From positions 768,001-832,000 of the forward strand of contig NZ_CP010401.1 of NCBI RefSeq assembly GCF_001281405.1: DNA of 64,000 nt. The letters are read 5' to 3'. Origin of the DNA: Bartonella ancashensis. Its GTDB lineage: Bacteria > Pseudomonadota > Alphaproteobacteria > Rhizobiales > Rhizobiaceae. Position numbers and translations under genes: made by a program. Position 1 is the first letter of the stretch. Each line of letters opens with the position of its first letter. Shown here one piece after another: positions 8,947 through 16,871 of this stretch. Under the pieces are notes generated by a model. It had not been told where the DNA came from and did no database searches. It saw only the letters and a list, made by a program, of their open reading frames with translations.

Positions 8947-9558
8947 TTAGAATGGATTCCATGTTGGCATGGGTGTTAATTTTAAATAGCCCATATTTAT
9001 GCCAATACGAGCTCCAATACCCGTACGTATTGGGATTAGGAGGATGTCGTTGTATTTTAAAACGTGGAAACCAACACCTGCAATTAAATAAGCTGAACCT
9101 GAGAGACCACCGTAGCGTCCCCACAAGTTTTTTATATCATCGAGATTATAGACCAAAATCATTAAGCGCGAACCTTGACCACCGAAGTCCCATCCTACAG
9201 ATGGTCCTTGCCAAAATACTTTGCGCTTATCATAATTTTTAGAAAAAACGTATCCCTCACCATAAGTTAGTCCAGCGAAAAAAGCGCCAGAAGCTTCTTC
9301 TCCTAAAATATAAGCACTTGGAAGGCCATATTGTGAGAATATTTTTTCAACGACAGTTGCTATATTTCCAGTCATTTTGCCAAAAAAAACATGACCGGAA
9401 GTGATAATTTCATTCATCGAGTAATTTCGATCATCTTCTACTCCTTTATGTTGAGTATGTTGAGCGTTCGCAATACATAAAGTCGTTGACGAGTTTATAG
9501 TAACACAGAATATTAAAAGTACAATTTTGTACCAACGTGATAAAAAAGAGAGAGACAT
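8947..9558 (-). CDS. eipA: EipA-like periplasmic envelope-integrity protein (DUF1134)
   Basis: The 203-residue protein has a signal peptide (hydrophobic residues 10-32, cleavage near ANAQ) and the whole DUF1134 domain: YSMNEI, a GHVFFGKMTG segment, YILGEEASGAFFAGLTYGEG and WQGPSVGWDFGGQGSRLMIL. In Brucella the homologue EipA is a small beta-barrel-like periplasmic protein needed for envelope integrity and virulence. Its gene is reported to be controlled by CtrA. Here the gene stands next to, and diverges from, the phosphotransferase gene chpT, in the same locus as ctrA. Identity rests on strong similarity to remembered family sequences. Its function in this organism is inferred. Confidence 0.85.
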   Translation of the reverse strand: MSLSFLSRWYKIVLLIFCVTINSSTTLCIANAQHTQHKGVEDDRNYSMNEIITSGHVFFGKMTGNIATVVEKIFSQYGLPSAYILGEEASGAFFAGLTYGEGYVFSKNYDKRKVFWQGPSVGWDFGGQGSRLMILVYNLDDIKNLWGRYGGLSGSAYLIAGVGFHVLKYNDILLIPIRTGIGARIGINMGYLKLTPMPTWNPF

Positions 9559-9630
9559 AGGATTTTTCTTTTGTTAATTGTGGGTGAAGTAGTGATTTTA
9601 TCCAATTTTTGTAACCAAGTTATCAAAATC

Positions 9631-9646
9631 TTTAAATATTTTTAAA
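9631..9646. promoter_or_regulatory. Possible CtrA box between eipA and chpT
   Basis: TTTAAATATTTTTAAA is a 16-base palindrome in the divergent eipA/chpT promoter region. Read as TTTA-N7-TTAA it matches the CtrA consensus TTAA-N7-TTAA at seven of eight positions. AT-rich sequence produces such words by chance, so this is only a candidate. Confidence 0.3.
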
Positions 9647-9748
9647 GTGGATTTCTAGCATAATTGTTAAATTTTTGTATATATATTTAGTATTAAGAGC
9701 TCTGTTTTAAAATGAATTTTGTTTTCAGAGTTGAGGAGTTTTGAGTTT

Positions 9749-10387
9749 ATGATGTTAGCTGCTTCTTTGAAGTCTGTGGATTTTGCCAATCTGCTTTGTA
9801 GCCGTATTTGTCATGATTTAGTTTCGCCTATTAGTGCTATTCAGAACGCGATGGAGCTTTATGACGAGGGGGGAGTTAACGATGATGCTTTAGAATTAAT
9901 ACGATTTTCTGTAGCAAAGGCTTCTGCTCATTTACAATTTGCACGATTAGCTTTTGGTGCTGCAGGTTCTGTAGATTGCCAAATAGATACGAATTCTGTC
10001 CGGCATGTCGTTGAGCAATATATGGCTGAAGAGAAAGCTGTTTTGCGGTGGCAGGTTCCCTCTTTACTTCTACCAAAAGATGAAGTTAAACTTTTACTTA
10101 ATTTATTATTGGTTGCAAATATGGTTATTCCCCGCGCTGGTGAGATAATTGTAACGGTAATACAAGATGCAGCCATACGCTCTCTTTTCTTTGAGATTCA
10201 TGGGAAGATACTACGGGTTCCTTCCTATTTTGTTGATTTATATAGTGGCAGAGTTCCGAGAGAACCCGTTGATGCTCGTACGGTCCAATTTTACTACACA
10301 GTCCATCTGGCTGAGATATCAGCAATGAAGATAAGCACTTATGAATCAGGGGACCACATTATTTTGGAAAGTAGAAAAGAGTTGTAA
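9749..10387 (+). CDS. chpT: Histidine phosphotransferase ChpT
   Basis: The 212-residue protein has the pseudo-kinase fold of ChpT. An early helix carries the phospho-accepting histidine in RICHDLVSPISAIQNAMEL (near residue 24), with a degenerate ATPase-like C-terminal domain. ChpT passes phosphate from the hybrid kinase CckA to CtrA and CpdR in the alphaproteobacterial cell-cycle circuit. The start is ATG 9749 (another ATG at 9752), with GAGGAG at 9733-9738. An in-frame TTG at 9719 is less likely. The gene converges on ctrA, with under 100 bases between the two stops, so the phosphodonor and its target sit side by side. Confidence 0.87.
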   Translation: MMLAASLKSVDFANLLCSRICHDLVSPISAIQNAMELYDEGGVNDDALELIRFSVAKASAHLQFARLAFGAAGSVDCQIDTNSVRHVVEQYMAEEKAVLRWQVPSLLLPKDEVKLLLNLLLVANMVIPRAGEIIVTVIQDAAIRSLFFEIHGKILRVPSYFVDLYSGRVPREPVDARTVQFYYTVHLAEISAMKISTYESGDHIILESRKEL

Positions 10388-10480
10388 AAATGAAACTCCT
10401 TTTGAACCACATAAACAAAACCCCGAACGAATGAAAGAAGACTCTTAAGCCTCTACTTTCGTTTACAAGTGATCTTCATT

Positions 10481-11182
10481 TTAAGCTGTTTTGCGTATAT
10501 TTTCTGATACCGGATCACGCAACACGTAGCCACGTCCCCAAACTGTATCAATATAATTTACACCAGAAGAGATGGCATCTAGTTTTTTTCGCAATTTACA
10601 AATAAAAACATCAATAATCTTAAGTTCTGGTTCATCCATTCCACCATAGAGATGATTAAGGAACATCTCTTTTGTGAGAGTTGTCCCTTTACGAAGGGAA
10701 AGAAGTTCTAGCATTTGATACTCTTTACCAGTTAAATGAACAGGACGGCCTGCAATTTCAACTGTTTTAGCATCAAGATTTACAGTAAGATCGCCTGTAA
10801 CAATCACTGATTGCGCGTGACCTTTAGAACGACGTACAACAGCATGAATACGCGCGATTAATTCATCTTTATGAAATGGCTTCGTCATGTAATCGTCAGC
10901 GCCAAACCCAAAACCACGTACCTTATCCTCAACACCTCCCATACCAGAAAGAATAAGAACAGGAGTTTTTATTTTAGCCAATCGTAGGTTTTTTAAGACA
11001 TCATAACCTGACATATCAGGAAGATTTAGATCGAGAAGAATGATATCGTAATCATAAATCTTCCCTAAATCGACGCCCTCCTCACCTAAATCTGTAACGT
11101 AAACATTAAAGTTCCCTGATCTTAACATCAGCTCGATACTTTGGCTCGTCGTTTTATCATCTTCAATTAACAATACGCGCAT
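10481..11182 (-). CDS. ctrA: Cell-cycle response regulator CtrA
   Basis: This 233-residue OmpR-family regulator has the receiver domain of CtrA: acidic pocket EDD at residues 7-9, phospho-acceptor Asp51 in [17 protein letters not shown], and KPF near residue 104. Its winged-helix output domain has the highly conserved [20 protein letters not shown] and [14 protein letters not shown] segments. In alphaproteobacteria, phosphorylated CtrA blocks replication initiation and drives genes for division and envelope functions. The C-terminus ends in SENIRKTA, where Caulobacter CtrA has its hydrophobic degradation tag. The tag is therefore not obviously conserved, so control of proteolysis may differ. 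GAGGGA lies five bases before the start. Confidence 0.96.
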   Translation of the reverse strand: MRVLLIEDDKTTSQSIELMLRSGNFNVYVTDLGEEGVDLGKIYDYDIILLDLNLPDMSGYDVLKNLRLAKIKTPVLILSGMGGVEDKVRGFGFGADDYMTKPFHKDELIARIHAVVRRSKGHAQSVIVTGDLTVNLDAKTVEIAGRPVHLTGKEYQMLELLSLRKGTTLTKEMFLNHLYGGMDEPELKIIDVFICKLRKKLDAISSGVNYIDTVWGRGYVLRDPVSENIRKTA

Positions 11183-11196
11183 CTCAATCCCTCATT

Positions 11197-11234
11197 TTGC
11201 CGTTCCCGAATCAAATTGCCGTTCCCGAATCAAA
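11197..11234. repeat. Two tandem 19-bp copies carrying GANTC sites, upstream of ctrA
   Basis: The 19-base unit TTGCCGTTCCCGAATCAAA occurs twice without a gap (11197-11215 and 11216-11234). It begins 15 bases upstream of the ctrA start codon. Each copy contains GAATC, a GANTC site recognised by the CcrM methyltransferase, at 11208-11212 and 11227-11231. In Caulobacter the methylation state of a GANTC site in a ctrA promoter times its transcription. Here the site is duplicated and close to the start codon, so it may be in the promoter or in the untranslated leader. Confidence 0.85.
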
Positions 11235-11377
11235 TTGGGGAACTTAATTTACTAAACAAATGGTAAAACCATTTCACAAAGTAAAAATAAAATCAAACGG
11301 TTATCATTGAAGTGCCTGCAGATAGCCTATAACCACACACAATGAACCGTGACTGTCTCCCCCTACTATCACGGATA

Positions 11378-11415
11378 GTGGTTAACAAAAGGTTTTTATT
11401 TTGGGAAGAGGTTAA
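11378..11415 (-). promoter_or_regulatory. Two TTAACC half-sites upstream of ctrA, possible CtrA autoregulatory sites
   Basis: On the minus strand TTAACCAC (11385-11378) and TTAACCTC (11415-11408) lie 30 bases apart, near the half-site TTAACCAT bound by CtrA. The inverted repeat ACTATC/GATAGT (11365-11379) overlaps the first. They are 196-233 bases upstream of ctrA. The rest of the 577-base gap between ctrA and the fliJ-like gene shows no reading frame. CtrA autoregulation is well established in the class, but binding at these sites is inferred. Confidence 0.35.
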
Positions 11416-11759
11416 CTAAATTATTTTGATGAGGAGCGATATTTTTCTGATTTTATGAGAAAATAAGTTGTGTATTTCGTTAATTTTTTGCTTTTATAAC
11501 TTGGTACAGTAAAAACATGATAGAATTTTTTAAATTTGTTTACGGATATTTAAGTTCCTCTATCTTACAGATGTGAATAAATGGTTGGCACTTTGATTTT
11601 GCCATACTTTGTTTATATGAGCCTCAAAAAAGGCGTAAAATGGTTCTACTCCGCTTATGTAAGGTGAAGTAGGTGACTGCTGTGTTATGGGTATATATCC
11701 AGGATGTGTGCGGTGGTTGTGAATGTGAGTTTCTGTTGCGCGGTTAAGGAGTGATTAGT

Positions 11760-12125
11760 ATGAAACCACGTGAAAGTGTAGTGCGGTTAAAAATGTTTCA
11801 GGTGCGTGAAAGACGTCGTGAGATTGCCCAGCTTGATATGGTGATTACAGAATTCGAGCGTATGATGTCAGAATTGGAAGCACAGATCGTTGATGAAGAG
11901 CGCCAGTCTGGAAATAGTGATGTTTGTCATTTTGCTTATTCAACTTTTGCTCACTCGGCTCGGAAAAGGTATGATAATCTTAAGAAATCGATCCGTGATT
12001 TGCAGCTTCAGAAGGAAAACGCTGAGGCTGTTTTGAAAGATATTGAAATGGAATTACAGCATGTGCAGGTTTCTGATCCACAGGAGGGGCAAGCTGCACT
12101 AGGTGGGGGCCGTGTTTCTGTTTAA
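11760..12125 (+). CDS. FliJ-family coiled-coil protein
   Basis: The 121-residue protein is almost wholly helical and charged. It begins MKPRESVVRLKMFQVRERRR and has a second coiled coil at about residues 70-105. It resembles the rhizobial proteins annotated as flagellar export protein FliJ that lie beside ctrA. FliJ binds the FliI ATPase as a stalk-like cofactor of type III flagellar export. No other flagellar gene is in the window, and some bartonellae have no flagella, so it may be a remnant or have another partner. AAGGAG at 11746-11751 fixes the start at ATG 11760; a GTG at 11751 overlaps that site and is unlikely. Confidence 0.68.
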   Translation: MKPRESVVRLKMFQVRERRREIAQLDMVITEFERMMSELEAQIVDEERQSGNSDVCHFAYSTFAHSARKRYDNLKKSIRDLQLQKENAEAVLKDIEMELQHVQVSDPQEGQAALGGGRVSV

Positions 12126-12246
12126 TTATGGTTTGGTAGTTCAGTTGCAAAATTTTAGATAGAGGAAGATCTCCTGCTTTGGGGATGGGCTGTGCTCAGT
12201 CTTAGTTGTGATGGCTTCAGATGTTTGAGTAAGCTGTTTGTGATAG

Positions 12247-12522
12247 TCAATTTCTATATTTTTGAATTCTAGTTGTACGTAACCCGGCGATACCATGTTC
12301 ATCGATAGAGCTTTGCCACGAAAGGAATTCTTCAACGGTTAAACTGTAGCGCTGGCATGCCTCGTCAAGACTTAACAATCCACCCTTGACAGCCGCAACA
12401 ACTTCAGCTTTGCGGCGTATAACCCAGCGTCTTGTTTTAGGTGAGGGCAAGTCGGTGATCGTGAGCGGACTTCCATCTGGTCCTACAACGTATTTTATTC
12501 GTGTTTTTACTAAGTCGTTCAT
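12247..12522 (-). CDS. sciP: SciP, small CtrA-inhibitory protein (DUF1153)
   Basis: This is a 91-residue protein of the DUF1153 family with the near-invariant blocks YVVGPDGSPLTITDLPSP, RRWVIRRKAEVVAAVKGGLL, SLDEACQRYSLTVEEF and GLRTTRIQKYR. It is a Trp-repressor/helix-turn-helix fold. In Caulobacter SciP binds CtrA (and DNA) in G1 and stops CtrA from activating its targets. Finding it within 1.1 kb of ctrA, with chpT next door, puts activator, phosphodonor and inhibitor in one locus. Upstream on the minus strand there is a TTAACC word at 12612-12607 that could be a CtrA half-site. Confidence 0.92.
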   Translation of the reverse strand: MNDLVKTRIKYVVGPDGSPLTITDLPSPKTRRWVIRRKAEVVAAVKGGLLSLDEACQRYSLTVEEFLSWQSSIDEHGIAGLRTTRIQKYRN

Positions 12523-12843
12523 TGTGCTTTCTACTTTGATATTTAGATTTCAAGTGCACCTATAAAGTATGAAATTTAAAAAAGAACTAAATTTATTGAA
12601 AAAAAAGGTTAATAATTTTTTTCAAATATGAGGGGAGGTGTTACAATATCTTTCGATGTGCTAGGTGATCTTTTAGACGATAACGTGTGAGAAGTATTCT
12701 TACTCTTCCAAAGTTGAATATCTTGAAGTGTAAGGAGAATGGAATAGTATAAAGTTACCGCAGGCGTAGCCATATGTGTAGGGGTAGTGACTGTGTTGTG
12801 CGGTTGAATTGATTAGTGATTTATGTCTGAATAGAGTGAGTAT
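12523..12843. other. Divergent intergenic region between sciP and mnmA
   Basis: This gap of 321 bases holds the promoters of two divergent genes. The sciP side contains GGTTAA (12607-12612) in an A/T-rich tract. I see no open frame of note and no clear RNA structure. Confidence 0.5.
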
Positions 12844-14022
12844 ATGTCTTTGAATAGCCTTGATTTACCTGGATCACCCAAGGATTTTCGTGTTGTTGTT
12901 GCAATGTCTGGAGGAGTTGATTCATCGGTTGTTGCGGGTATTTTGAAGAAAGAGGGTTATGATGTAGTTGGTATTACGTTGCAACTCTATGATCATGGCG
13001 CTTCGGTGCATCATGTAGGGGCATGTTGTGCTGGACGGGACATTGAAGATGCACGTCGTGTAGCGGAGACCTTAGGAATCCCTCATTATGTTCTTGATTA
13101 TGAAACTCGATTTCGTGAAGCTGTAATTAACCCTTTTGCAGAAAGTTATGTACGTGGAGAAACTCCTGTTCCTTGTATAGCGTGTAATCAGACCGTTAAA
13201 TTCGCGGATTTGTTAGCAACTTCTCGTGAGTTAGGGGCAGATGCTTTGGCGACAGGTCACTATATTCGTAGTCGTGTTCATGGTATGCAGCGTGCGTTGT
13301 TTCGTTCTCTTGATGCACAACGCGATCAAAGCTATTTTCTTTTTGCTACGACACAGGAGCAGATTAATTATTTGCGTTTTCCGCTAGGTGATCTTCCTAA
13401 AGTGCGTGTGCGTGAAATAGCTGCAGAGATGGGCTTTTCTATTGCTGATAAACATGACAGTCAGGATATCTGTTTTGTTCCACAAGGAAAATATTCTGAT
13501 ATTATTACGAAGTTGCGTCCAGAAGCAGTTAAATCTGGTGATATTGTCCATGTTAATGGTAAAATTTTGGGAAGACATTCAGGAATTGTTAATTATACTG
13601 TTGGTCAACGTCGTGGAATTGGTGTTGCAACCGGTGAAGCGCTTTACGTTGTTTATCTTGATGTAGAAAATGCGCGTGTTATTGTTGGTCCCCGCGAAAT
13701 GTTGCAAACGCGTAAGATTTTTTTGCGTGATGTCAATTGGCTAGGTGATGAGCCTCTCAATACTTTTTCTCCTGATGGAATTAATCTTGTTGCAAAAATT
13801 CGTTCGACACGTCCTCCATGCTCTGCTCGCTTGTACTACAAAGACGGAATTTTTTCTGTCGACTTACTGGAAGGTGAAAGCGGGGTTTCTCCTGGTCAGG
13901 CGTGTGTTTTTTATGACAATGACAGCAATGAAGCACGTGTTCTTGGAGGTGGGTTCATTACACATTCAGAGTATGCTTCCGATTCTGAAGAAATGTTAAA
14001 GCGAATCTTACATGTTTCATAG
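12844..14022 (+). CDS. mnmA: tRNA-specific 2-thiouridylase MnmA
   Basis: The 392-residue enzyme makes 2-thiouridine at position 34 of tRNAs for Lys, Glu and Gln, taking sulfur from the Tus relay and activating the base with ATP. The PP-loop SGGVDSSVV lies at residues 21-29. The two catalytic cysteines are in [15 protein letters not shown] (near residue 120) and DSQDICFVP (near residue 210), followed by the [10 protein letters not shown] motif and the C-terminal beta-barrel. Length and motifs are complete. It is separated from the next gene by about 70 bases and converges on it. Confidence 0.96.
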   Translation: MSLNSLDLPGSPKDFRVVVAMSGGVDSSVVAGILKKEGYDVVGITLQLYDHGASVHHVGACCAGRDIEDARRVAETLGIPHYVLDYETRFREAVINPFAESYVRGETPVPCIACNQTVKFADLLATSRELGADALATGHYIRSRVHGMQRALFRSLDAQRDQSYFLFATTQEQINYLRFPLGDLPKVRVREIAAEMGFSIADKHDSQDICFVPQGKYSDIITKLRPEAVKSGDIVHVNGKILGRHSGIVNYTVGQRRGIGVATGEALYVVYLDVENARVIVGPREMLQTRKIFLRDVNWLGDEPLNTFSPDGINLVAKIRSTRPPCSARLYYKDGIFSVDLLEGESGVSPGQACVFYDNDSNEARVLGGGFITHSEYASDSEEMLKRILHVS

Positions 14023-14095
14023 ACGAGGAAAAAACTCCTTCATTGAGAGAATACTCTTCACACGAGTAGTGCGCCTATTGGGAATGTTTTTTTGT

Positions 14096-14911
14096 TTAAT
14101 TAAGTTTGTCAAAATCAGCAAAATGTGCCAAGGCCAGGCTTGATGTTGTGGTGACGTCGAGGGTATCGAAATCGTAAGCTGTAGGGATACGCAAAGATTC
14201 CGATTTTTGTAAAATATGAGCTGAAAGATTATTGTCTTTTGCGCTAAAAATAAGAGCCATATGTTTCATTATCTTGGCTTCTTTGAGATAATATGGAGCA
14301 GAGGGAGAAAGCGTATAAAGATGAAAATTTGCATCGCTTAAAGTGTCAATGATGCTGTCAATACCATCACCTTGTGTGTAGGGTAATTTAAGAGTTTCGC
14401 CGGCAGAGCTCCTAATAGCTTTCCTATCAAGTGGATCAGATGAATCTTTATCAACAACAACGCCGTAACTCGCGAAAGCTGCGGCATTACGGAAAATTTC
14501 TCCGACAGCCTTATGACAAGAAATACCACACAAAACAGGAATCAAAACCTTTTCTGGGAGATCTTGTAAAAATTCTTGTAATGATGGCAGTGTTTTACGT
14601 TCACCAATACCGAGCATGCCATGATGGACATGAAATCCAGTAATATCATCCATAATTCTTTGTGGGACACAGTAAATAGGACATGTCGGTTTTGTCTCTT
14701 TTAAAATGGGCATAATCTCGAGGAGACGCGCTGCAACAATCAGCAATGACACAGTAGCAAAACTCTTCGAATGTAGCAAAGAGGATAGCACGACTTTACC
14801 TTCAGCAATAAACTGATGCTCTCGTCTAATGAGGTCATTCTCACGAATATTACGATAAGGCTCCAGACAAGGATTATCAGTATCGTGAACTGTGGTGATG
14901 TTAAAAGTCAT
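14096..14911 (-). CDS. SpoU/TrmH-family RNA methyltransferase relative with degraded active-site motifs
   Basis: The 271-residue protein aligns along its length with alphaproteobacterial SpoU-type 2'-O-methyltransferases: an N-terminal substrate-binding domain (HQFIAEGKVVL), then a knotted SPOUT domain with EIFRNAAAF, DPLDRKAIRSSAG and IPTAYDFDTLDV. The catalytic blocks are eroded. Motif 1, usually HDNxGGIFRNAAAFG, reads CHKAVGEIFRNAAAF and lacks the asparagine. Motif 2, usually LFGxEGPGL, reads IFSAKDNNL. Motif 3, usually SLNVATA, reads TLDVTTT. The frame is intact, so it is either a binding-only relative or a gene starting to decay. Comparison with the intact form is from memory of the family. 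Confidence 0.72.
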   Translation of the reverse strand: MTFNITTVHDTDNPCLEPYRNIRENDLIRREHQFIAEGKVVLSSLLHSKSFATVSLLIVAARLLEIMPILKETKPTCPIYCVPQRIMDDITGFHVHHGMLGIGERKTLPSLQEFLQDLPEKVLIPVLCGISCHKAVGEIFRNAAAFASYGVVVDKDSSDPLDRKAIRSSAGETLKLPYTQGDGIDSIIDTLSDANFHLYTLSPSAPYYLKEAKIMKHMALIFSAKDNNLSAHILQKSESLRIPTAYDFDTLDVTTTSSLALAHFADFDKLN

Positions 14912-15014
14912 GCTGAGATTCTAGCATTATTTTTTATAAATCACCAGATATTGAGTACTATATTTGTCATGTGAATAATAAAAATTATTTTTAAAATCTA
15001 AAGTAGAAAAAATA

Positions 15015-15072
15015 TTGACAAAATACAACCTTTAGTTTACACAAGTTGCATCTAAACATGGTGCAATATAAT
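15015..15072 (+). promoter_or_regulatory. Promoter elements upstream of the candidate small RNA
   Basis: TATAAT at 15067-15072 is a perfect -10 element. A good -35 is not obvious at the standard distance; TTGCAT at 15046-15051 is the nearest and has a 15-base spacer. A second possible promoter is TTGACA at 15015-15020 with TACACA at 15038-15043 (17-base spacer), which would start a longer transcript. Confidence 0.5.
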
Positions 15073-15078
15073 GTTTCC

Positions 15079-15179
15079 GCGTTGGATACACGGTCTTAGG
15101 TCCCCGCTATTCCTAAGTCCGTATTTCCCTTTTCGTTAAGGGAGGAGAATCTGGGCCCCCAATTCCCAGATTCTTTTTT
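15079..15179 (+). ncRNA. Candidate small RNA with three hairpins and an intrinsic terminator
   Basis: A perfect TATAAT at 15067-15072 is followed about seven bases later by a sequence that folds into three successive hairpins. The first is CGGTCTTAGG (15091-15100) with CCTAAGTCCG (15112-15121), one mismatch, and a C-rich loop. The second is TCCCTT (15126-15131) with AAGGGA (15138-15143). The third is GAATCTGGG (15147-15155) with CCCAGATTC (15165-15173), followed by six T. There is no reading frame. This is the layout of rhizobial trans-acting small RNAs such as the AbcR family, with exposed C-rich loops able to pair with ribosome-binding sites. I cannot assign it to a named family. Confidence 0.72.
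15147..15179 (+). terminator. Rho-independent terminator of the candidate small RNA
   Basis: GAATCTGGG pairs perfectly with CCCAGATTC over nine base pairs with a nine-base loop, followed directly by TTTTTT. It is the clearest intrinsic terminator in the window. Confidence 0.88.
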
Positions 15180-15632
15180 GCGCGTGCCGATGTGGTGCCT
15201 TTTTTTCGTGAGTACAATCTATAAATTTTCCAAGCAATAAGTTGAAAGTAGCGTATTGCAAAATGTAGTTTTTTTCATTTTTAAGCTGTATATGTAGAAG
15301 GCATCATTTTTTCGAGGTATTGAGGTATTATTGATGCAAAGCTTCTTCATGTTATTGGTATAGAGTTATAAAAAAGATAGAAAATGGTACAGAAGGCAGC
15401 TGATAATTAAGTCAGTGTATTTGGGCAATATAAAAAAATTTTGTATTTTTTATGAATGTGAGATTATAATTTTCTCAGTTATGTTATGGTGTTAATAGCA
15501 GGGTGGCTAACCTACTTTTTTGAAGTTATTAGGACATTGAGAGGAGTAGAAAGTACGTCTTTCCTTTGTCGTCGCTTGGGGCATGGTGATTGAATGTGTT
15601 TGCGGTTTATTTTCGAAGAATGATGTATAGCT
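15180..15632. other. Intergenic region before the CDF transporter gene
   Basis: About 450 bases lie between the small-RNA terminator and the cation transporter. I see no reading frame with coding character and no convincing metal-responsive riboswitch. Confidence 0.4.
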
Positions 15633-16541
15633 ATGCGTACAAAAATAAAGATACAAAAATTGACTCTGTGGTCCATTTTAGTGGCTTGCGTTGTTTGTGG
15701 ATTAAAATATATAGCTTATCATATTACAGGTTCAGTCGCCCTTTATTCTGATGCGTTAGAATCAATTGTAAATGTAATTGCAGCATTTGTAGCGTGGTGG
15801 GCTGTAAAAATAAGTATGAAGCCAGCGGACCAAGAGCATCCTTTTGGACACCACAAGGCGGAATATTTTTCTGCTGTTTTTGAAGGTGTATTAGTTATCC
15901 TTGCGGCAATCATCATCCTAAGGGAAGCATGGCTCTCTTTCAAGACCGTTGAATTATTGCAAGAACCTGGAATATGGATGGTGATTAATATTGCTGCCAG
16001 TATTTTAAATTATTGTTGGAGTTTAGTTCTTATTCAACAGGGGAAAATTCATCATTCACCTGCGCTTCAGGCTGATGGAGCGCATTTGATGACAGATGTG
16101 GTGACTTCATTTGCTATTTTAGCAGGATTAGTTACAGCTTTTGTGAGTGGATGGACTATCCTAGATCCGATTTTGGCAATAATCGTTGCTGTTCATATTC
16201 TTTGGCAAGGATGGAAAGTAATTAACAATTCTATTCAAGGGTTAATGGATGCTGGAGTTAGTTTGAATGAGATAATGAGAATTTATGATCTTATTTTAGC
16301 CAATGCATGTACTGCGCTTGAAGTACATGATTTGCGTACACGTATTGCTGGGAGAGCTATATTTATAGAATTCCATTTAGTTGTGCCGGCCGTGATGCAA
16401 GTAGAGCAAGCACATCATGTTTGCAACAAAATTGAAAAAGCGCTTGAGGCAGAATTTGAGAATGCACATATTGTTGTTCATATAGAGCCTGAAAGTGAAG
16501 CTAAATTTTCCTCAGGTTCAACAGTTGTCCCATTCATATAA
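15633..16541 (+). CDS. Cation diffusion facilitator (CDF) family efflux transporter
   Basis: The 302-residue inner-membrane protein exports divalent metals such as Zn, Fe or Mn in exchange for protons. It has six predicted membrane helices, the conserved HPFGHHKAEYFSAVFEG stretch after TM2, and the TM5 metal site ADGAHLMTDVVTS (HxxxD). A C-terminal cytoplasmic domain (about residues 205-302) forms the usual dimer interface. In TM2 the motif is YSDALESIVN, so the second ligand of the DxxxD pair seen in FieF is a Ser or shifted to Glu. Metal specificity therefore cannot be read off. No regulator is adjacent. Confidence 0.88.
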   Translation: MRTKIKIQKLTLWSILVACVVCGLKYIAYHITGSVALYSDALESIVNVIAAFVAWWAVKISMKPADQEHPFGHHKAEYFSAVFEGVLVILAAIIILREAWLSFKTVELLQEPGIWMVINIAASILNYCWSLVLIQQGKIHHSPALQADGAHLMTDVVTSFAILAGLVTAFVSGWTILDPILAIIVAVHILWQGWKVINNSIQGLMDAGVSLNEIMRIYDLILANACTALEVHDLRTRIAGRAIFIEFHLVVPAVMQVEQAHHVCNKIEKALEAEFENAHIVVHIEPESEAKFSSGSTVVPFI

Positions 16542-16871
16542 CAGTTTAAAGAGGATAAAAACTACTCAAAGAATGCTCATTAAGGGTAGTAGTTATTATG
16601 GAGGTTAATTCATTATTCTATGAAGGAAGATGAATAGGATTTCCAGCATGTTTTTAAGTAATGTAGCAATTAAATATTAGTGATAGTAGGCTGTTATATC
16701 GTTTATGTGTGAAGATTGAGCACAACAAACCAACATGTAAGTGGGTTAGAAAAGGAGCATACATTCCTTGGGATTTATGACTTCACCGGAAAATGCTCTA
16801 CGAGCTTTCATTATCATAAGATTTTTTACTGCTTTAGAGGTGTGTTATAGAGTCCCTTCATTATTTTCGTT

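Noticed and set aside
10388-10480. Possible bidirectional terminator between chpT and ctrA
   Set aside because: AACGAATGAAAG and CTTTCGTT can pair only with bulges and there is no clear T run on either strand, so I did not list it as a terminator.
15535-15632. Possible metal riboswitch upstream of the CDF gene
   Set aside because: I looked for the manganese-sensing yybP-ykoY pattern and other known metal-responsive folds and found no convincing conserved core.
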